The notes: generated from the sequence alone by a model not told the origin. 64,000 bases of DNA from Verrucomicrobiia bacterium (GCA_030432235.1 JAUIHT010000001.1:496001-560000); one strand, 5' to 3'. Positions 46,421 to 56,024 are shown, counted from the first letter of the stretch. Made by a program: numbers and translations.

Positions 46421-46445
46421 GCCCCTCTATTTTTAGAGGGGCTTG
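46411..46445 (-). terminator. Intrinsic terminator after the PEP-CTERM gene
   Basis: A perfect 12-bp stem (CAAGCCCCTCTA and complement, four-base loop) with a TTTTTT run on the minus strand, 25 bases past the stop of the PEP-CTERM gene. It ends the TIGR02597/PEP-CTERM transcript before the next gene. Confidence 0.92.
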
Positions 46446-46469
46446 CCGATGAAAATATTCCGTATTCTC

Positions 46470-47090
46470 TTAGCGTCTGCGTCGCAGAAGCGCCAGACCC
46501 AGGAAGCATACCCCGGCAAGTGCCGCGTAGGTGGCAGGCTCCGGGACTACCGTTAGGCTTGCGACACCGTCTGCATCAGGTGTACTGCCACCTTGTGAGT
46601 CAGTAAGATATACCAAAGTTGTGGATCCGGAGTCTGCGGGTGTTACCCAACTAGGACTATAACCCGTAGGGACGGGATTGTCGAAGTAGTTGAAAATACT
46701 ACCGCCCGCCAGCGAGGTATCAGCACTAGTTAGGCCAGGAAACCAGTAGATTGCAACGGGATCTCCTGCGGACCAATTCCCCGTTAGGGAAAGACCTGAC
46801 GCTGCAATTGAAAAGGCTCCTTCGCTACCGTCACCACTGGCATCTGTTTTAAAGACAATTAAGTCATCGCTACCGCCAAGAAAACTGCCAGCTTGTGCTG
46901 AATCTCCGGCATTAATGGTTGAAGTAAAGCCATTTTGATCGGTATCGGCAACAACCAGCATCAGCGTTGAGTTGGGAGCGAGAGTAGACGTACTGCTACC
47001 AAAGATATCCCCACCCACGATGTTAATCGTGACTGTTCCGTGTGCCAAGGGCGCTACTGCTGCAAGAAGTAGAGTGCTAATTAGTTTCAT
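46470..47090 (-). CDS. PEP-CTERM sorting-domain protein
   Basis: A 206-residue exported protein with signal peptide (MKLISTLLLAAVAPLAHG) and the C-terminal tripartite sorting signal: VPEPATY, a hydrophobic helix (AALAGVCFLGLALL) and RRRR. This tail is recognised by exosortase in bacteria with extracellular polysaccharide, so the protein is probably anchored or exported with the matrix. The middle is Asp/Ser/Gly-rich. It is the second gene after the TIGR02597 protein and is paralogous with the next gene in its N-terminal 170 residues. Confidence 0.92.
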   Translation of the reverse strand: MKLISTLLLAAVAPLAHGTVTINIVGGDIFGSSTSTLAPNSTLMLVVADTDQNGFTSTINAGDSAQAGSFLGGSDDLIVFKTDASGDGSEGAFSIAASGLSLTGNWSAGDPVAIYWFPGLTSADTSLAGGSIFNYFDNPVPTGYSPSWVTPADSGSTTLVYLTDSQGGSTPDADGVASLTVVPEPATYAALAGVCFLGLALLRRRR

Positions 47091-47102
47091 GTTCAGTTAG
47101 GT

Positions 47103-48209
47103 TTATTGTAGATAGTTGGGAACCCCTTGCCATTCTTCACTGCCAGGGGTTGGGGTGGCTACTTTACGAACTATGTAACCTTTCCCGGGTTGGAAGATTG
47201 GTTGATCGCTGACAGTTTGAGTGGTGTCGCCGACTTTATACCACCCATGGCCTGCTAAACCGGAGCCGGTGTAATAAAAGTAGGTATCGGACGGGGCTTT
47301 GTTTTGTGCTACCTGTGTGTTGTCAAATACGAGCAATTGGTCTTGGATCAAGAAGCGATTTGTAGTGGGAGTAAAGGCCCCTGATTCGTATAAATTAGAG
47401 TCCGTTAACGTTACATCTACTGGAACCGTTACTGCCACAAAATTATCTTGGGCTTCATTCGCCATGAGAGTATTTATGGGCAGCGCAAACCCAGACATTT
47501 GTACGGCCCCAGCAAACACAATTTCTGTGCTGCTGCTTAACTTATTGCGAAGAATGAAATATGTGTCCGGGTAAAGCACTGTGTCGTTGGCTTTGACATC
47601 AGTATTACCAAGTTCATACCAGCCATCACCTTGCAGTTGTGAGCCTTGGTAGTAGAAGAAGGTGCTGGTGGGGGCTAAGTTGATGCCCGCCGTTACTTGG
47701 TCAGGAAGGAGAACTTCAGAATTTGTAATGAAGCGGTTCGTTGAAACATGCACGCCCTCTCCGTCAGGAAATACCGTATTCAAGGTCCAGTAGGGGATGA
47801 TGCGTAGAATGTCACCGGTGCCGTCTGCGACCGTAGTCATGATGCCGTCGAGGGTGTCGCCAGCCAAATCGAGCGTCAGCGTGCTGCTGCCATTGGCAGT
47901 AACGGTGAAGTAGCTACCTTCTTTGCTGCCGGAGGCAATGAGAACGTAATAGGTGTTCGTTTGGTCGGGGGAGGAGTAAACGAATTGGTCCGCAGTCCAG
48001 TCGGGCGTACCGTCGACCGTGATGACGTTGCTGGCAATGGAATTGATGCGGCCTTCGAAGTCCGCTGCGCGGTGGAGAGGCACGCTCAAGATGGTGTCAG
48101 AGTTGCCGAGTGCGGTAACCTTCATCGCGCCGACGGGGTCGGTGCTGACGCCAAAAGCGGGTACAGATAATAGAAGAGAGAGGACTATGTGTGGGAAATA
48201 TGTACGCAT
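47103..48209 (-). CDS. TIGR02597-family secreted protein
   Basis: A 368-residue exported protein (MRTYFPHIVLSLLLSVPAFG). It resembles the TIGR02597 family, known mainly from Verrucomicrobiota and often adjacent to PEP-CTERM genes. Features are the opening SDTILSVPLHRAADFEGRI, YYVLIASGSKEGSYFTV and two repeats of FxYYxGSxLxGxGWYxLGxT (about residues 188 and 311). Its role is unknown. It is the first gene of the operon, followed after 12 bases by the PEP-CTERM gene. The family call is from pattern memory. Confidence 0.75.
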   Translation of the reverse strand: MRTYFPHIVLSLLLSVPAFGVSTDPVGAMKVTALGNSDTILSVPLHRAADFEGRINSIASNVITVDGTPDWTADQFVYSSPDQTNTYYVLIASGSKEGSYFTVTANGSSTLTLDLAGDTLDGIMTTVADGTGDILRIIPYWTLNTVFPDGEGVHVSTNRFITNSEVLLPDQVTAGINLAPTSTFFYYQGSQLQGDGWYELGNTDVKANDTVLYPDTYFILRNKLSSSTEIVFAGAVQMSGFALPINTLMANEAQDNFVAVTVPVDVTLTDSNLYESGAFTPTTNRFLIQDQLLVFDNTQVAQNKAPSDTYFYYTGSGLAGHGWYKVGDTTQTVSDQPIFQPGKGYIVRKVATPTPGSEEWQGVPNYLQ

Positions 48210-48219
48210 GGTAATTTGA

Positions 48220-48249
48220 GTTATACCACTTGGAGATCGTGGCAGACAA
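48220..48249 (-). promoter_or_regulatory. Putative promoter of the TIGR02597/PEP-CTERM operon
   Basis: Minus-strand TTGTCT (48244-48249), 18 bases, TATAAC (48220-48225). Only ten bases separate the -10 box from the ATG at 48209, so the leader would be three to five bases. The stretch 48250-48421 up to ppk2 shows no further gene. Confidence 0.55.
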
Positions 48250-48421
48250 GTTTATTTCGATCTATTCAGCAACTTTGATGGGGCTTTGAAGACTTTATTT
48301 TTATTTTAGCTGTTTAATTTGACGACGCTTTCTTTGTTAAACCGTCAAGCTGAAGCTAAATTCAGGCCAATTGAGCCTGCGCTTGACGCCTGCGGAGCGG
48401 CCCTGCAGTCTACCGCCCCAG

Positions 48422-49222
48422 ATGGACTGCTATCGCGTTGAACCAGGCAGCAAGGTCAAGCTCTCCAAGTGGGATCCGCAGGACAAGCAGTTCTGCCCGG
48501 AAGGCAAGGAGGCGGGCCAGCAGAAGCTGGACGAAATCAAACAGGAGCTCTACGACCTTCAGGTGCGGCTGCACGCCGAGCACCAGCGGAAGGTCTTGGT
48601 CGTGCTGCAGGGCATGGATACGGCGGGCAAGGACGGCACTATCCGCAACGTTTTCGGCGGTCTGGACCCACAGGGCGTCCGGGTGGAGACCTTTGCCAAG
48701 CCCAGCCCGCGAGAGCTGGACCACGATTACCTGTGGCGCGTGCACTACCGGGTGCCGTCAAAAGGGCAGCTGACTATTTTTAACCGCAGTCACTACGAGG
48801 ACGTGCTGGCCGTACGGGTGCGTCACCTGATGCCGAAGTCTGTCTGGTCCAGGCGTTTCGAACACATCAACTCCTTTGAGCGGATGTTGGTGGACGAGGG
48901 GACGGCGGTGATTAAATTTTACCTGCACATCAGCTTCGACGAGCAGCGGGAGCGCCTGATTTCCCGTCGAGAGACCCCTCGCAAGCAGTGGAAGCTCATC
49001 CCGCAGGACGTGGAGGACCGCAAACTATGGCCCCACTACATCGACGCCTACGAAGACACGCTGGCAAAAACCACGACGGAGCATGCCCCCTGGTATGTGG
49101 TTCCGGCCAATCGCAAATGGTACCGCAATCTCGTCGTGGCCAGCCATGTGCTTGAGCTGATGCGCAAGATGGACCCGCAGTACCCGAAGCCCGACTACGA
49201 TGTGTCGGCGATTGAGATTTGA
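48422..49222 (+). CDS. ppk2: Polyphosphate kinase 2-family phosphotransferase
   Basis: A 266-residue PPK2 enzyme transferring phosphate between polyphosphate and nucleotides. The Walker A motif is in VLQGMDTAGKDGTIRNVFGG, the lid and Walker B region in IFNRSHYEDVLAVRV, followed by RRETPRKQWKL and EDTLAKTTTEHAPWYVVPANRKWYRN. The form FNRSHYEDVL matches the TIGR03709 group. The ATG at 48422 was chosen over the longer frame. It is convergent with zwf across a palindromic repeat. Confidence 0.92.
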   Translation: MDCYRVEPGSKVKLSKWDPQDKQFCPEGKEAGQQKLDEIKQELYDLQVRLHAEHQRKVLVVLQGMDTAGKDGTIRNVFGGLDPQGVRVETFAKPSPRELDHDYLWRVHYRVPSKGQLTIFNRSHYEDVLAVRVRHLMPKSVWSRRFEHINSFERMLVDEGTAVIKFYLHISFDEQRERLISRRETPRKQWKLIPQDVEDRKLWPHYIDAYEDTLAKTTTEHAPWYVVPANRKWYRNLVVASHVLELMRKMDPQYPKPDYDVSAIEI

Positions 49223-49312
49223 TAAACGCTTAACGCTGAATAGTTGTAAAACACGGGTTGTGTCTGGCATGTCGACACTGAGCGTTTAGCGTTAAGCATT
49301 CAGCGTTTATTT
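49223..49312. repeat. Palindrome of 7-base words (AACGCTN type) between ppk2 and zwf
   Basis: Left words AAACGCT and TAACGCT (49224-49237) face right words GAGCGTT, TAGCGTT, AAGCATT and CAGCGTT (about 49280-49307) in a 7-base register. GCTTAACGCT occurs on the left and its complement AGCGTTAAGC on the right. It fills the convergent gap and may act as a bidirectional terminator. Confidence 0.75.
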
Positions 49313-49313
49313 A

Positions 49314-50861
49314 TCAGCCGGGTCTGCGCCACTCGTGGTGGGAGGACCACAGGAGCTTGTCGGAGGCGAGGGGGCCCCAGGAGCCACAGGGATAGCTTTG
49401 CAGGCCCTTGCGACCGATGCTTTCCCAGTAGTGCAGGAGGGGTGTGTACAGGCCCCAGGAGGTTTCGGTCTCGTCCCCGCGGATGAAGAGTGTCGAATCC
49501 CCGATCATGCAGTCGAGGATGAGCCGCTCGTAGGCCTCGGGGGTGTTGGAGCCGAATGTGGTGGCGTAGCGGAAGTGCATCTTGACCGGCTGCGTGCGGG
49601 TTTCCAGGCCGGGGATCTTGGAGTTCATCAGCAGTGTCGTGCCTTCGTCCGGCTGGATTTGGATAACCAGCGTGTTGTTGGCCAGGTCGAAGCGGTTCGG
49701 GTCGGAGAAGAGGATGCCGGGGGGCTGCTTGAACTGGATGGCGATCTCGGAGACGCGGTTGGCCAGTCGCTTGCCGCTGCGCAGGTAGAAGGGCACGCCC
49801 TGCCAGCGCCAGTTGTTGATGGAAAAGCGCAGGGCGGCGAAGGTTTCCGTGGCGGAGTCCTGCGGTATGTCCTGCTCCTGCAGGTAGGCCGGGGCGCGTT
49901 CGCCGTCGATCAGGCCTTCGTCATACTGGGCGCGGACTGCGTCGGAGTCCTCGCCTTCGAGCTGGAGGGGTTGGATGGCTTTGAGCAGCTTGACCTTTTC
50001 GTCGCGGATAGCCTCAGCGCCCAGCGATACCGGAGCCTCCATCGCGGTGAGGGCGAGCAGCTGCATGGTGTGATTCTGCAGCATGTCGCGGGTGGCGCCG
50101 CTCTGGTCGTAGTAGCCGCCGCGGGTGCCGACGCCGAGGCTCTCGGCCACGGTGATCTGCACGCAGTCAACGTAGTTGCGATTCCAGAGAGGCTCGAAAA
50201 TGCTGTTGGCAAAGCGGAGCACCAAGAGGTCCTGCACGGTTTCCTTGCCGAGATAGTGGTCGATGCGGTAGACCTGATGCTCGTTGAACTGATTGGTAAT
50301 GATGGTGTTAAGCTCCTTGGCGGAGTCCAGGTCGCGCCCGAAGGGCTTTTCGATGATGACCTTCGAGGCCAGATCGGTGCCGTTACCGTGTCCGGCCAGG
50401 CCGCTGGAGCCCAGGTTTTCCAGGATGGGCTTGAAGACGGACGGGGGCGTGGAGATGTAGAAGAGAAACTGCAGGTCGCGCCCGGCGTCCTTCTCGATCT
50501 TGAGCATGCGCTTTTTCAGCGCTTCGAAAGCCTTGGGGTCGTCATAACCGCCGGCGTGGTAGCCTACATTGGGTTTGATGTGGGACCAGAGCTCGTCGAT
50601 GAGCGGGCGGCGGGAGAATTTTTTCAGGTTATCTTCACAGTCCTGCTGGAAATCCGCGTCGGGGATGTCCTTGCGGCCGTAGCCGAGCAGGTAGAATTCG
50701 GACGGCAGCAGGCTGTCCACGCCAAGGTTGTAGAGCGCGGGCACGAGCTTGCGGGCGGTCAGGTCGCCGGAGGCCCCGAAGATGACGATCACGGTGGGCG
50801 GCGCTCCGCGGTGTTTGCTGAGACCTTCGAGGAACGGATGGCGTGCGGTGTCTTCTGGCAT
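49314..50861 (-). CDS. zwf: Glucose-6-phosphate 1-dehydrogenase
   Basis: A 515-residue G6PDH, first step of the oxidative pentose phosphate pathway, making NADPH. The dinucleotide motif IFGASGDLTARKL, the catalytic signature RIDHYLGKETVQ, the substrate Lys in KVIIEKPFGRD and the C-terminal PYPCGSWGP-like SYPCGSWGP are seen. The length is normal. No pgl, gnd or opcA gene is nearby. It is read alone on the minus strand. Confidence 0.95.
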   Translation of the reverse strand: MPEDTARHPFLEGLSKHRGAPPTVIVIFGASGDLTARKLVPALYNLGVDSLLPSEFYLLGYGRKDIPDADFQQDCEDNLKKFSRRPLIDELWSHIKPNVGYHAGGYDDPKAFEALKKRMLKIEKDAGRDLQFLFYISTPPSVFKPILENLGSSGLAGHGNGTDLASKVIIEKPFGRDLDSAKELNTIITNQFNEHQVYRIDHYLGKETVQDLLVLRFANSIFEPLWNRNYVDCVQITVAESLGVGTRGGYYDQSGATRDMLQNHTMQLLALTAMEAPVSLGAEAIRDEKVKLLKAIQPLQLEGEDSDAVRAQYDEGLIDGERAPAYLQEQDIPQDSATETFAALRFSINNWRWQGVPFYLRSGKRLANRVSEIAIQFKQPPGILFSDPNRFDLANNTLVIQIQPDEGTTLLMNSKIPGLETRTQPVKMHFRYATTFGSNTPEAYERLILDCMIGDSTLFIRGDETETSWGLYTPLLHYWESIGRKGLQSYPCGSWGPLASDKLLWSSHHEWRRPG

Positions 50862-50916
50862 GGCTAGTGTAGTACTGAGTTAAGTGGGATTGAGCACTTC
50901 GGTGAATCGGAATGCC

Positions 50917-51330
50917 TTATAGTGAAATGTTCTGATGATGATGAAGATCAAAAAGTCCGTCTTGGCAAAGACTTACTTCGACAAGATCGAAACGAATTTG
51001 TGACGGGGTCTCACGCAGGCCTGCCACGTAGGCCCGGCTGGCACGCTTGAAGGCAGTGCGTTTGCGTTTGGTCAGGCTGTGGACGCCGGGGGCCAGCGCA
51101 CTTTCGTCCCGCGTACGCACCTCGACGAAAACGAGGCTGTCCCCGTCGCGGCAGACCAGATCAATTTCGTCGCGGCCATGTCGCCAATTGCGGGTGACGA
51201 CCTTCAGGCCGGCTTTGCGCAAAGCTTTCTCCGCCTCCTTTTCGCCGAAACGCCCCCGTGCCGCCCGGTCGCTTTTTGGGGGCGTGTCTTTGGGCCCAAG
51301 GAATTTCTCCAGCAAAGCGGGCAAAGGCAT
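50917..51330 (-). CDS. yraN: YraN/UPF0102-family endonuclease-like protein
   Basis: A 137-residue protein of the YraN family with a PD-(D/E)XK-like core: GEKEAEKALRKAGLKVVTRNW, then GRDEIDLVCRDGDSLVFVEVRTR, where Asp, Glu-x-Arg and the helix follow the nuclease pattern. Function is unresolved. ATG 51330 was chosen; the longer frame adds an unlikely 27-residue leader. It is divergent from the radical SAM gene. Confidence 0.88.
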   Translation of the reverse strand: MPLPALLEKFLGPKDTPPKSDRAARGRFGEKEAEKALRKAGLKVVTRNWRHGRDEIDLVCRDGDSLVFVEVRTRDESALAPGVHSLTKRKRTAFKRASRAYVAGLRETPSQIRFDLVEVSLCQDGLFDLHHHQNISL

Positions 51331-51482
51331 GGAGCCTATTTTTCCAGATGCATGCCCGCTGTCTACGCTAATCTTCCAGATTAGGCGGGCTTTAATGAAA
51401 TTCAATCTCAATATTAAGCTTCCTTATTGGGTAGGTGTTGTGCAAGCTAAAGAAAACAAGACTCAGTATCATTCCATTGGCC

Positions 51483-52883
51483 ATGAAAGTTGAAGATTGC
51501 TACGTACGGGAAGGCGCAGACGCGCTCACGGCGGCATTTGAGGTTCCCGAGTCCGCCCCTCCTCATGGGCGCGGCATGGGCGGACCGGCCCCGGTTTTAA
51601 TCACGGAGCCGTTTCAGCAGTGGGCTGGCGAGCGCTTTAGCGCGCGCACATCCCGGCCCCTGAATCTGTACCTGCATGTGCCGTTTTGCCGTCATCGCTG
51701 CCTGTTCTGTCCGTTTTATCAAAACCGTGTGCATGAAGATTTCAGTGCGGGATACCGCGATTTGCTGTTGCGCGAAATTCATCTCATGGTCGAGGCGCTC
51801 GGGGCTCAGGCGAAGAGCAGACCGGTGCAGTCCGTCTTTTTTGGCGGCGGAACACCGAGCGATATGGAAGCGGAAGACCTGGCCGAGGTGCTGACGGCGC
51901 TGCGGGAGGGATTCCTCATCAACGATGAGACGGAAATCACGGTAGAGGGTCGCGTGCGCGGCTTTAGCAGTGAGAAAGCGGAAGCCTGGGTGGCGGCGGG
52001 GGCCAATCGTTTCTCGCTCGGTTTGCAGAGTACCGAGGTTTTGCTGCGGCGGCGTTTGGGGCGCTTGGCTGACCGGGATGAAATCAAGCGGACTTTGACA
52101 GGGCTGAAGGCGACCGGCGCGCTGGTCATCGTCGACCTGATGTTCGGCCTGCCGGGGCAGACGGAGGTGTCACTGCGCGAGGATGTACGTTTTCTGGCCG
52201 AGGAGACACCCATCGACGGCCTCGATCTCTATGAGCTGATCCAGTTTCCGGGCAGTCCCCTCGCCAAGGCCATGGCCAACGGCACCGCACGGCTCGGGGA
52301 GGCGGCTGACCGCAAGGGGCGTGCCCGGATGTTCGGCGGGGCAGCACATGTCCTGGGCGAATACGGGTATGAGCATTTTACGCCCCAGCACTGGCGCCGT
52401 ACCGAGCGCGAGCGTTCCGTGTACAATCGTCTGGCCAAAGCGGATGCCGACATCCTGCCCTTCGGGGTTTCCGCCGGTGGCTCGCTCGACGGGATTTCCC
52501 TTCAGCACGAGCGCGAACTGACCCGCTTCGAGGAGCGCTTGAACTCCGGAGAGTTTCCTTTTCGAGCGGCGAGTCCGCCGTATTCCCCCGTGAACCGCTT
52601 TCGGCTAAAGCTGGCTGAGGCTATCGAAGGGAGAACCTTGCCGCCTCTGGCGGAATGGCCGAAATCGGCTGCGACCTGGGCGCCGGGCCTTTTGAGAAAC
52701 TGGGAGCAGGCCGGCTTGCTGGAAAAGCGGCGGAATCGGACCACCGCGCCTGTCCTGACCTTGGCAGGGAGTTTTTGGGCGAAGCATTTGCAGCGTCTCA
52801 TCCTCGGTTGCCTGACGGCGCCATCGGCGGATGGAGGCCACTCCCAGGGTGGGCATCCGCACGGGAAACCGCCTCATTCGTAA
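51483..52883 (+). CDS. hutW: HutW/ChuW-like radical SAM protein
   Basis: A 466-residue radical SAM enzyme of the HemN/HutW group. Cys69, Cys73 and Cys76 in [17 protein letters not shown] form the 4Fe-4S site; FFGGGTPS is the SAM-binding GGE-like motif and [10 protein letters not shown] follows. The FYQN ending of the cluster motif resembles ChuW/HutW, which opens heme anaerobically, rather than HemW or HemN. No other heme-uptake gene is nearby, so a HemW-like role remains possible. ATG 51483 was chosen over the frame start at 51435. The stop is 65 bases before carA. Confidence 0.72.
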   Translation: MKVEDCYVREGADALTAAFEVPESAPPHGRGMGGPAPVLITEPFQQWAGERFSARTSRPLNLYLHVPFCRHRCLFCPFYQNRVHEDFSAGYRDLLLREIHLMVEALGAQAKSRPVQSVFFGGGTPSDMEAEDLAEVLTALREGFLINDETEITVEGRVRGFSSEKAEAWVAAGANRFSLGLQSTEVLLRRRLGRLADRDEIKRTLTGLKATGALVIVDLMFGLPGQTEVSLREDVRFLAEETPIDGLDLYELIQFPGSPLAKAMANGTARLGEAADRKGRARMFGGAAHVLGEYGYEHFTPQHWRRTERERSVYNRLAKADADILPFGVSAGGSLDGISLQHERELTRFEERLNSGEFPFRAASPPYSPVNRFRLKLAEAIEGRTLPPLAEWPKSAATWAPGLLRNWEQAGLLEKRRNRTTAPVLTLAGSFWAKHLQRLILGCLTAPSADGGHSQGGHPHGKPPHS

Positions 52884-52948
52884 GGAAACGAGATAAATTC
52901 GCTTTTTCGTTTGCCAGTGGCGGGTGGTGGCTATTCTTTCCTCCGCTA

Positions 52949-54106
52949 ATGTCCGGACAACGATATGGGGTGCTCGCTTTGGAAGACGGCAGCGTTTTCC
53001 GGGGCCGGGCTTTTGGCGCGGAAAAGACCGTCACGGGGGAGGCTTGTTTCAACACCTCCATGACGGGGTATCAGGAGATCCTGACGGATCCCTCTTACTT
53101 CGCGCAAATAGTGGCCATGACCGCGCCACAGATAGGCAATTACGGGATCAATCCCGACGACGAGGAGTCCGATGGGCCCAAGGTGTCGGGATTTGTCGTG
53201 CGCGATCTGAGCCCGGTGACGAGTAGCTGGCGCAGCCGCGAGGCCCTGCCCGAATACTTGGAGCGGCACGGCATCCCCGGCCTCGAAGGTGTCGACACCC
53301 GCGCTCTGACCAAGCGCCTGCGCGTTGACGGTGCGATGAAGGCTTGCCTGAGCACGATGGATATTTCCGACGAGGAAGCTGTGGCCAAGGCCAAGGGCTG
53401 GAGTGGCCTGGAAGGCGTGGATTACGTCAAGGATGTTACCGCCAAGGCTGCCTACGGATTTGAAGTCTCGCCGGAGCTTTCTGGTCCGTTCCTGGTCGAG
53501 GGCACCAAGCTTTACAAGACCGGCAAGCATGCCAAGCGCTACAGCGTTGCCGCCTTCGATTTCGGGGCCAAGCGTTCCATTTTTCGCAAGCTGGTCCACC
53601 ACGGCTTCGACGTGCACGTGCTGCCCGCCACCGCCAAGATGGAGGAGGTTGACGCGCTTAAGCCCGATGCGGTCTTCCTCAGTAACGGCCCTGGCGACCC
53701 GGCAGCGGTGACCTACGCCCATGAGACCGTAAGGAAGATTTTGCCCAAGTACCCGACCTTCGGTATCTGCCTGGGCCACCAGATCATCACGCATGCCTTG
53801 GGGGCGCGCACCTTTAAGCTGAAATTCGGTCACCGCGGCGGTAATCAGCCGGTCAAGAATATCGAGACCGGCGTGGTTTCCATCACCTCACAGAACCACG
53901 GCTTCGCCTCCACCCGCGAGGAGTTGGAAAAGCATGACGCTGTCGTGACCGAGCTGAACCTCAACGACGACACCGTCGAAGGTCTGCGTCACAAGGAACT
54001 GCCGGTCTTCAGTGTACAGTACCACCCCGAGGCCGCCCCCGGCCCCAACGACGCCGATCCGCTCTTCGAGCAGTTCTACGACATGGTTGCCAAAGCCAAG
54101 GCATAG
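52949..54106 (+). CDS. carA: Carbamoyl-phosphate synthase small (glutaminase) subunit
   Basis: A 385-residue CarA that releases ammonia from glutamine for carbamoyl phosphate (pyrimidines and arginine). N-terminal [39 protein letters not shown] and the class I glutamine amidotransferase triad, Cys in [10 protein letters not shown] and His/Glu in [12 protein letters not shown], are clear. ATG 52949 is used; a frame open upstream to 52655 is not coding. The TATTCT box 11 bases before the ATG could be a -10 element. CarB is not adjacent. Confidence 0.95.
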   Translation: MSGQRYGVLALEDGSVFRGRAFGAEKTVTGEACFNTSMTGYQEILTDPSYFAQIVAMTAPQIGNYGINPDDEESDGPKVSGFVVRDLSPVTSSWRSREALPEYLERHGIPGLEGVDTRALTKRLRVDGAMKACLSTMDISDEEAVAKAKGWSGLEGVDYVKDVTAKAAYGFEVSPELSGPFLVEGTKLYKTGKHAKRYSVAAFDFGAKRSIFRKLVHHGFDVHVLPATAKMEEVDALKPDAVFLSNGPGDPAAVTYAHETVRKILPKYPTFGICLGHQIITHALGARTFKLKFGHRGGNQPVKNIETGVVSITSQNHGFASTREELEKHDAVVTELNLNDDTVEGLRHKELPVFSVQYHPEAAPGPNDADPLFEQFYDMVAKAKA

Positions 54107-54116
54107 CCTTGCCAGT

Positions 54117-54250
54117 GACCTGGGGCTACGCGCCCCAGACCCGCGGTGCGTGACCGCACGGGACAATCTTTGCGGCAAAACACGATGCATAGCATCGAGG
54201 ATTCTCAAGGCTGGCCTTGAGCGAGGGTCCGGGGCGAGTAGCTCCGGGTC
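54117..54250. repeat. 134-bp element with 26-bp terminal inverted repeats, all hairpins
   Basis: The ends 54117-54142 and 54225-54250 are inverted copies matching at 22 of 26 positions, and each end folds on itself (CTGGGGC/GCCCCAG; CCGGGGC/GCTCCGG). Between them are three more perfect hairpins: GTGCG/CGCAC (54146-54159), CGATGC/GCATCG (54183-54197) and TCAAGGC/GCCTTGA (54205-54220). It exactly fills the convergent gap of carA and ilvB. It resembles a miniature mobile element or structured RNA. Confidence 0.78.
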
Positions 54251-54255
54251 TCTAC

Positions 54256-55935
54256 TCAAGCCAGTGCGGGCGTGTGGCGGATCATATCGCGATTGGCGCC
54301 TCCGGGTGGGACCATGGGCAGGACCTGTTGTTGGACGCAGATGGGGGCGTTGATCAGGACCGGCCCCGGCATGGCGAATGCACGTGCGAGGGCGGAATCG
54401 ATGTCCGGTTCGTGGGCGAGGTCGACCGCCTCCATGCCCATGGCGCGGGCCATCATGGCGAAATCCGGCCCGTGCTGGAACTTGGACGCGATGAGGCGTT
54501 TGCCGAAGAATAAGGTCTGCTGTTGATGGACCAGCCCGAGCGACTGGTTGTTGAAGATAATGACCTTCAGGTCTGCCCCGGCCTCGGCGGCAGTGACCAT
54601 CTCCTGATTGTTCATTAAAAAGCTGCCGTCGCCGCTGATGCAGACGACCGGGCAGCCCGGCTCAGAGAGGGCCGCACCCAGGGCCGCCGGGAAGCCGAAG
54701 CCCATCGTGCCCAGTCCGCCGCTGGTCAGCCACTGGCGTGGACGGCAGAGCGGGAAGGCCTGCGCGGTCCACATCTGATGCTGGCCGACATCCGTGGCGA
54801 CGATGGCGTCGCGTCCGGCATGACGAGCGATGGCGCGGATGAGTCCATAGGGCATGGCGGGATCGTCCGCACCGGGCATGTGCATGGGATGGGCGGTCTT
54901 GAGCTCGGCGACGCGGGCGTTCCAGCGCGGACGTGTGTCCTCCGGCAGGATGGGCAGCAGGTCTTTCAGAAAGCGCCCTATGTCGGCACGGACGGCCAGT
55001 GTGGGCATGCGGATTTTACCCAGCTCGGAGGCGTCGATGTCGATGTGGATGACCTTTGCGCCGGGGCAGAACTCCGCGACCTTGCCCGTGGCGCGATCAT
55101 CAAAGCGAGCTCCCAAGGCGATGAGCAGGTCGCACTCCTCCAGGGCGAGGTTGGTAAACGGCGCGGCGTGCATACCCAGCATACCCAGGTACTGTGGGTG
55201 GTCGGTGGGCATGGCCCCGAGCGCCATCAGCGTGCTGACGGTCGGCAGATGGGAACGCTCCGCCAGTTCGACGGCCTGCTCGGCGGCCCCGCTATGGATG
55301 ACGCCGCCGCCCAGGTACAGGATAGGCCGCTGAGCGGAAGCGATCATGGTTGCGGCCTCGGTCGCGGCTTCGTCGCGGGGCTCTGGGACGGGGTCTGCCT
55401 GACCGCAGTCGGGCCAGGCGTCAAATGCGATCTCGGCCAACTGGACATCTTTGGGGATATCGATCCAGACCGGGCCGGGGCGGCCGCTGATAGCGATGCG
55501 GAAGGCTTCCGGGATGACGGTCAGCAGCTCCTCGGCGGATTGGACGAGGTAGTTGTGCTTGGTCACGGGTAGGCTCATGCCGAAGACGTCGACCTCCTGG
55601 AAGGCGTCGGTGCCGATGAGCCCACTGGGAACCTGCCCGGTGATGCAGACGACCGGAATGGAGTCCAGCTTGGCATCGGCGATGGCGGTGAGTATGTTGG
55701 TGGCGCCGGGCCCGCTGGTGGCGAGGCAGACGGCGGGGCGTCCGGTCGAGCGGGCCATGCCCTGCGCGATAAAGCCCGCCGCTTGCTCATGGCGGGTCAA
55801 AACGTGGCGGATTACGGGCCGGCGGGAAAGCGCATCGTAGAGGGGCAGGTTGGCCCCACCTGGGATGCCCGCAATCAGGCGAATCCCCTCGCGTTCCAGC
55901 AGGCGGATAACTAAGTCGGCTCCGGTCATTTTCAT
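54256..55935 (-). CDS. ilvB: Acetolactate synthase large subunit
   Basis: A 559-residue thiamine-diphosphate enzyme condensing pyruvates to acetolactate (or 2-acetohydroxybutyrate) for valine, leucine and isoleucine. Signatures: GIPGGANLPLYDAL, the catalytic Glu in LTRHEQAAGFIAQGMAR, LATSGPGATNILTAIADA, and the ThDP motif ISGDGSFLMNNQEM ending in IIFNNQSLGLV. No regulatory subunit gene (ilvN) follows. ATG 55935 was chosen; the longer frame would translate the attenuator. An upstream leader peptide and terminator (55990-56127) predict control by charged Val/Leu-tRNA. Confidence 0.93.
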   Translation of the reverse strand: MKMTGADLVIRLLEREGIRLIAGIPGGANLPLYDALSRRPVIRHVLTRHEQAAGFIAQGMARSTGRPAVCLATSGPGATNILTAIADAKLDSIPVVCITGQVPSGLIGTDAFQEVDVFGMSLPVTKHNYLVQSAEELLTVIPEAFRIAISGRPGPVWIDIPKDVQLAEIAFDAWPDCGQADPVPEPRDEAATEAATMIASAQRPILYLGGGVIHSGAAEQAVELAERSHLPTVSTLMALGAMPTDHPQYLGMLGMHAAPFTNLALEECDLLIALGARFDDRATGKVAEFCPGAKVIHIDIDASELGKIRMPTLAVRADIGRFLKDLLPILPEDTRPRWNARVAELKTAHPMHMPGADDPAMPYGLIRAIARHAGRDAIVATDVGQHQMWTAQAFPLCRPRQWLTSGGLGTMGFGFPAALGAALSEPGCPVVCISGDGSFLMNNQEMVTAAEAGADLKVIIFNNQSLGLVHQQQTLFFGKRLIASKFQHGPDFAMMARAMGMEAVDLAHEPDIDSALARAFAMPGPVLINAPICVQQQVLPMVPPGGANRDMIRHTPALA

Positions 55936-55989
55936 GATAGTATTGTCTGGTTGAGTGTTGGACCCACCGGAGGCATTCGACGCGGATAA

Positions 55990-56024
55990 AAAAAGAACCC
56001 CCGCCGAACGCATTCGGCGGGGGT
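55990..56024 (-). terminator. Attenuator terminator in the ilvB leader
   Basis: A 12-bp perfect stem (ACCCCCGCCGAA and complement, four-base loop) followed on the minus strand by TTCTTTTTTT lies 54 bases before the ilvB ATG, inside its own leader. The loop and inner stem (56009-56016) are complementary over eight bases to leader codons at 56061-56068, giving an alternative antiterminator. Confidence 0.92.

Noticed and set aside
49335-50867. 510-codon open frame on the plus strand
   Set aside because: It mirrors zwf over its full length and has Val/Gly/Asp-rich shadow composition; zwf motifs are unambiguous.
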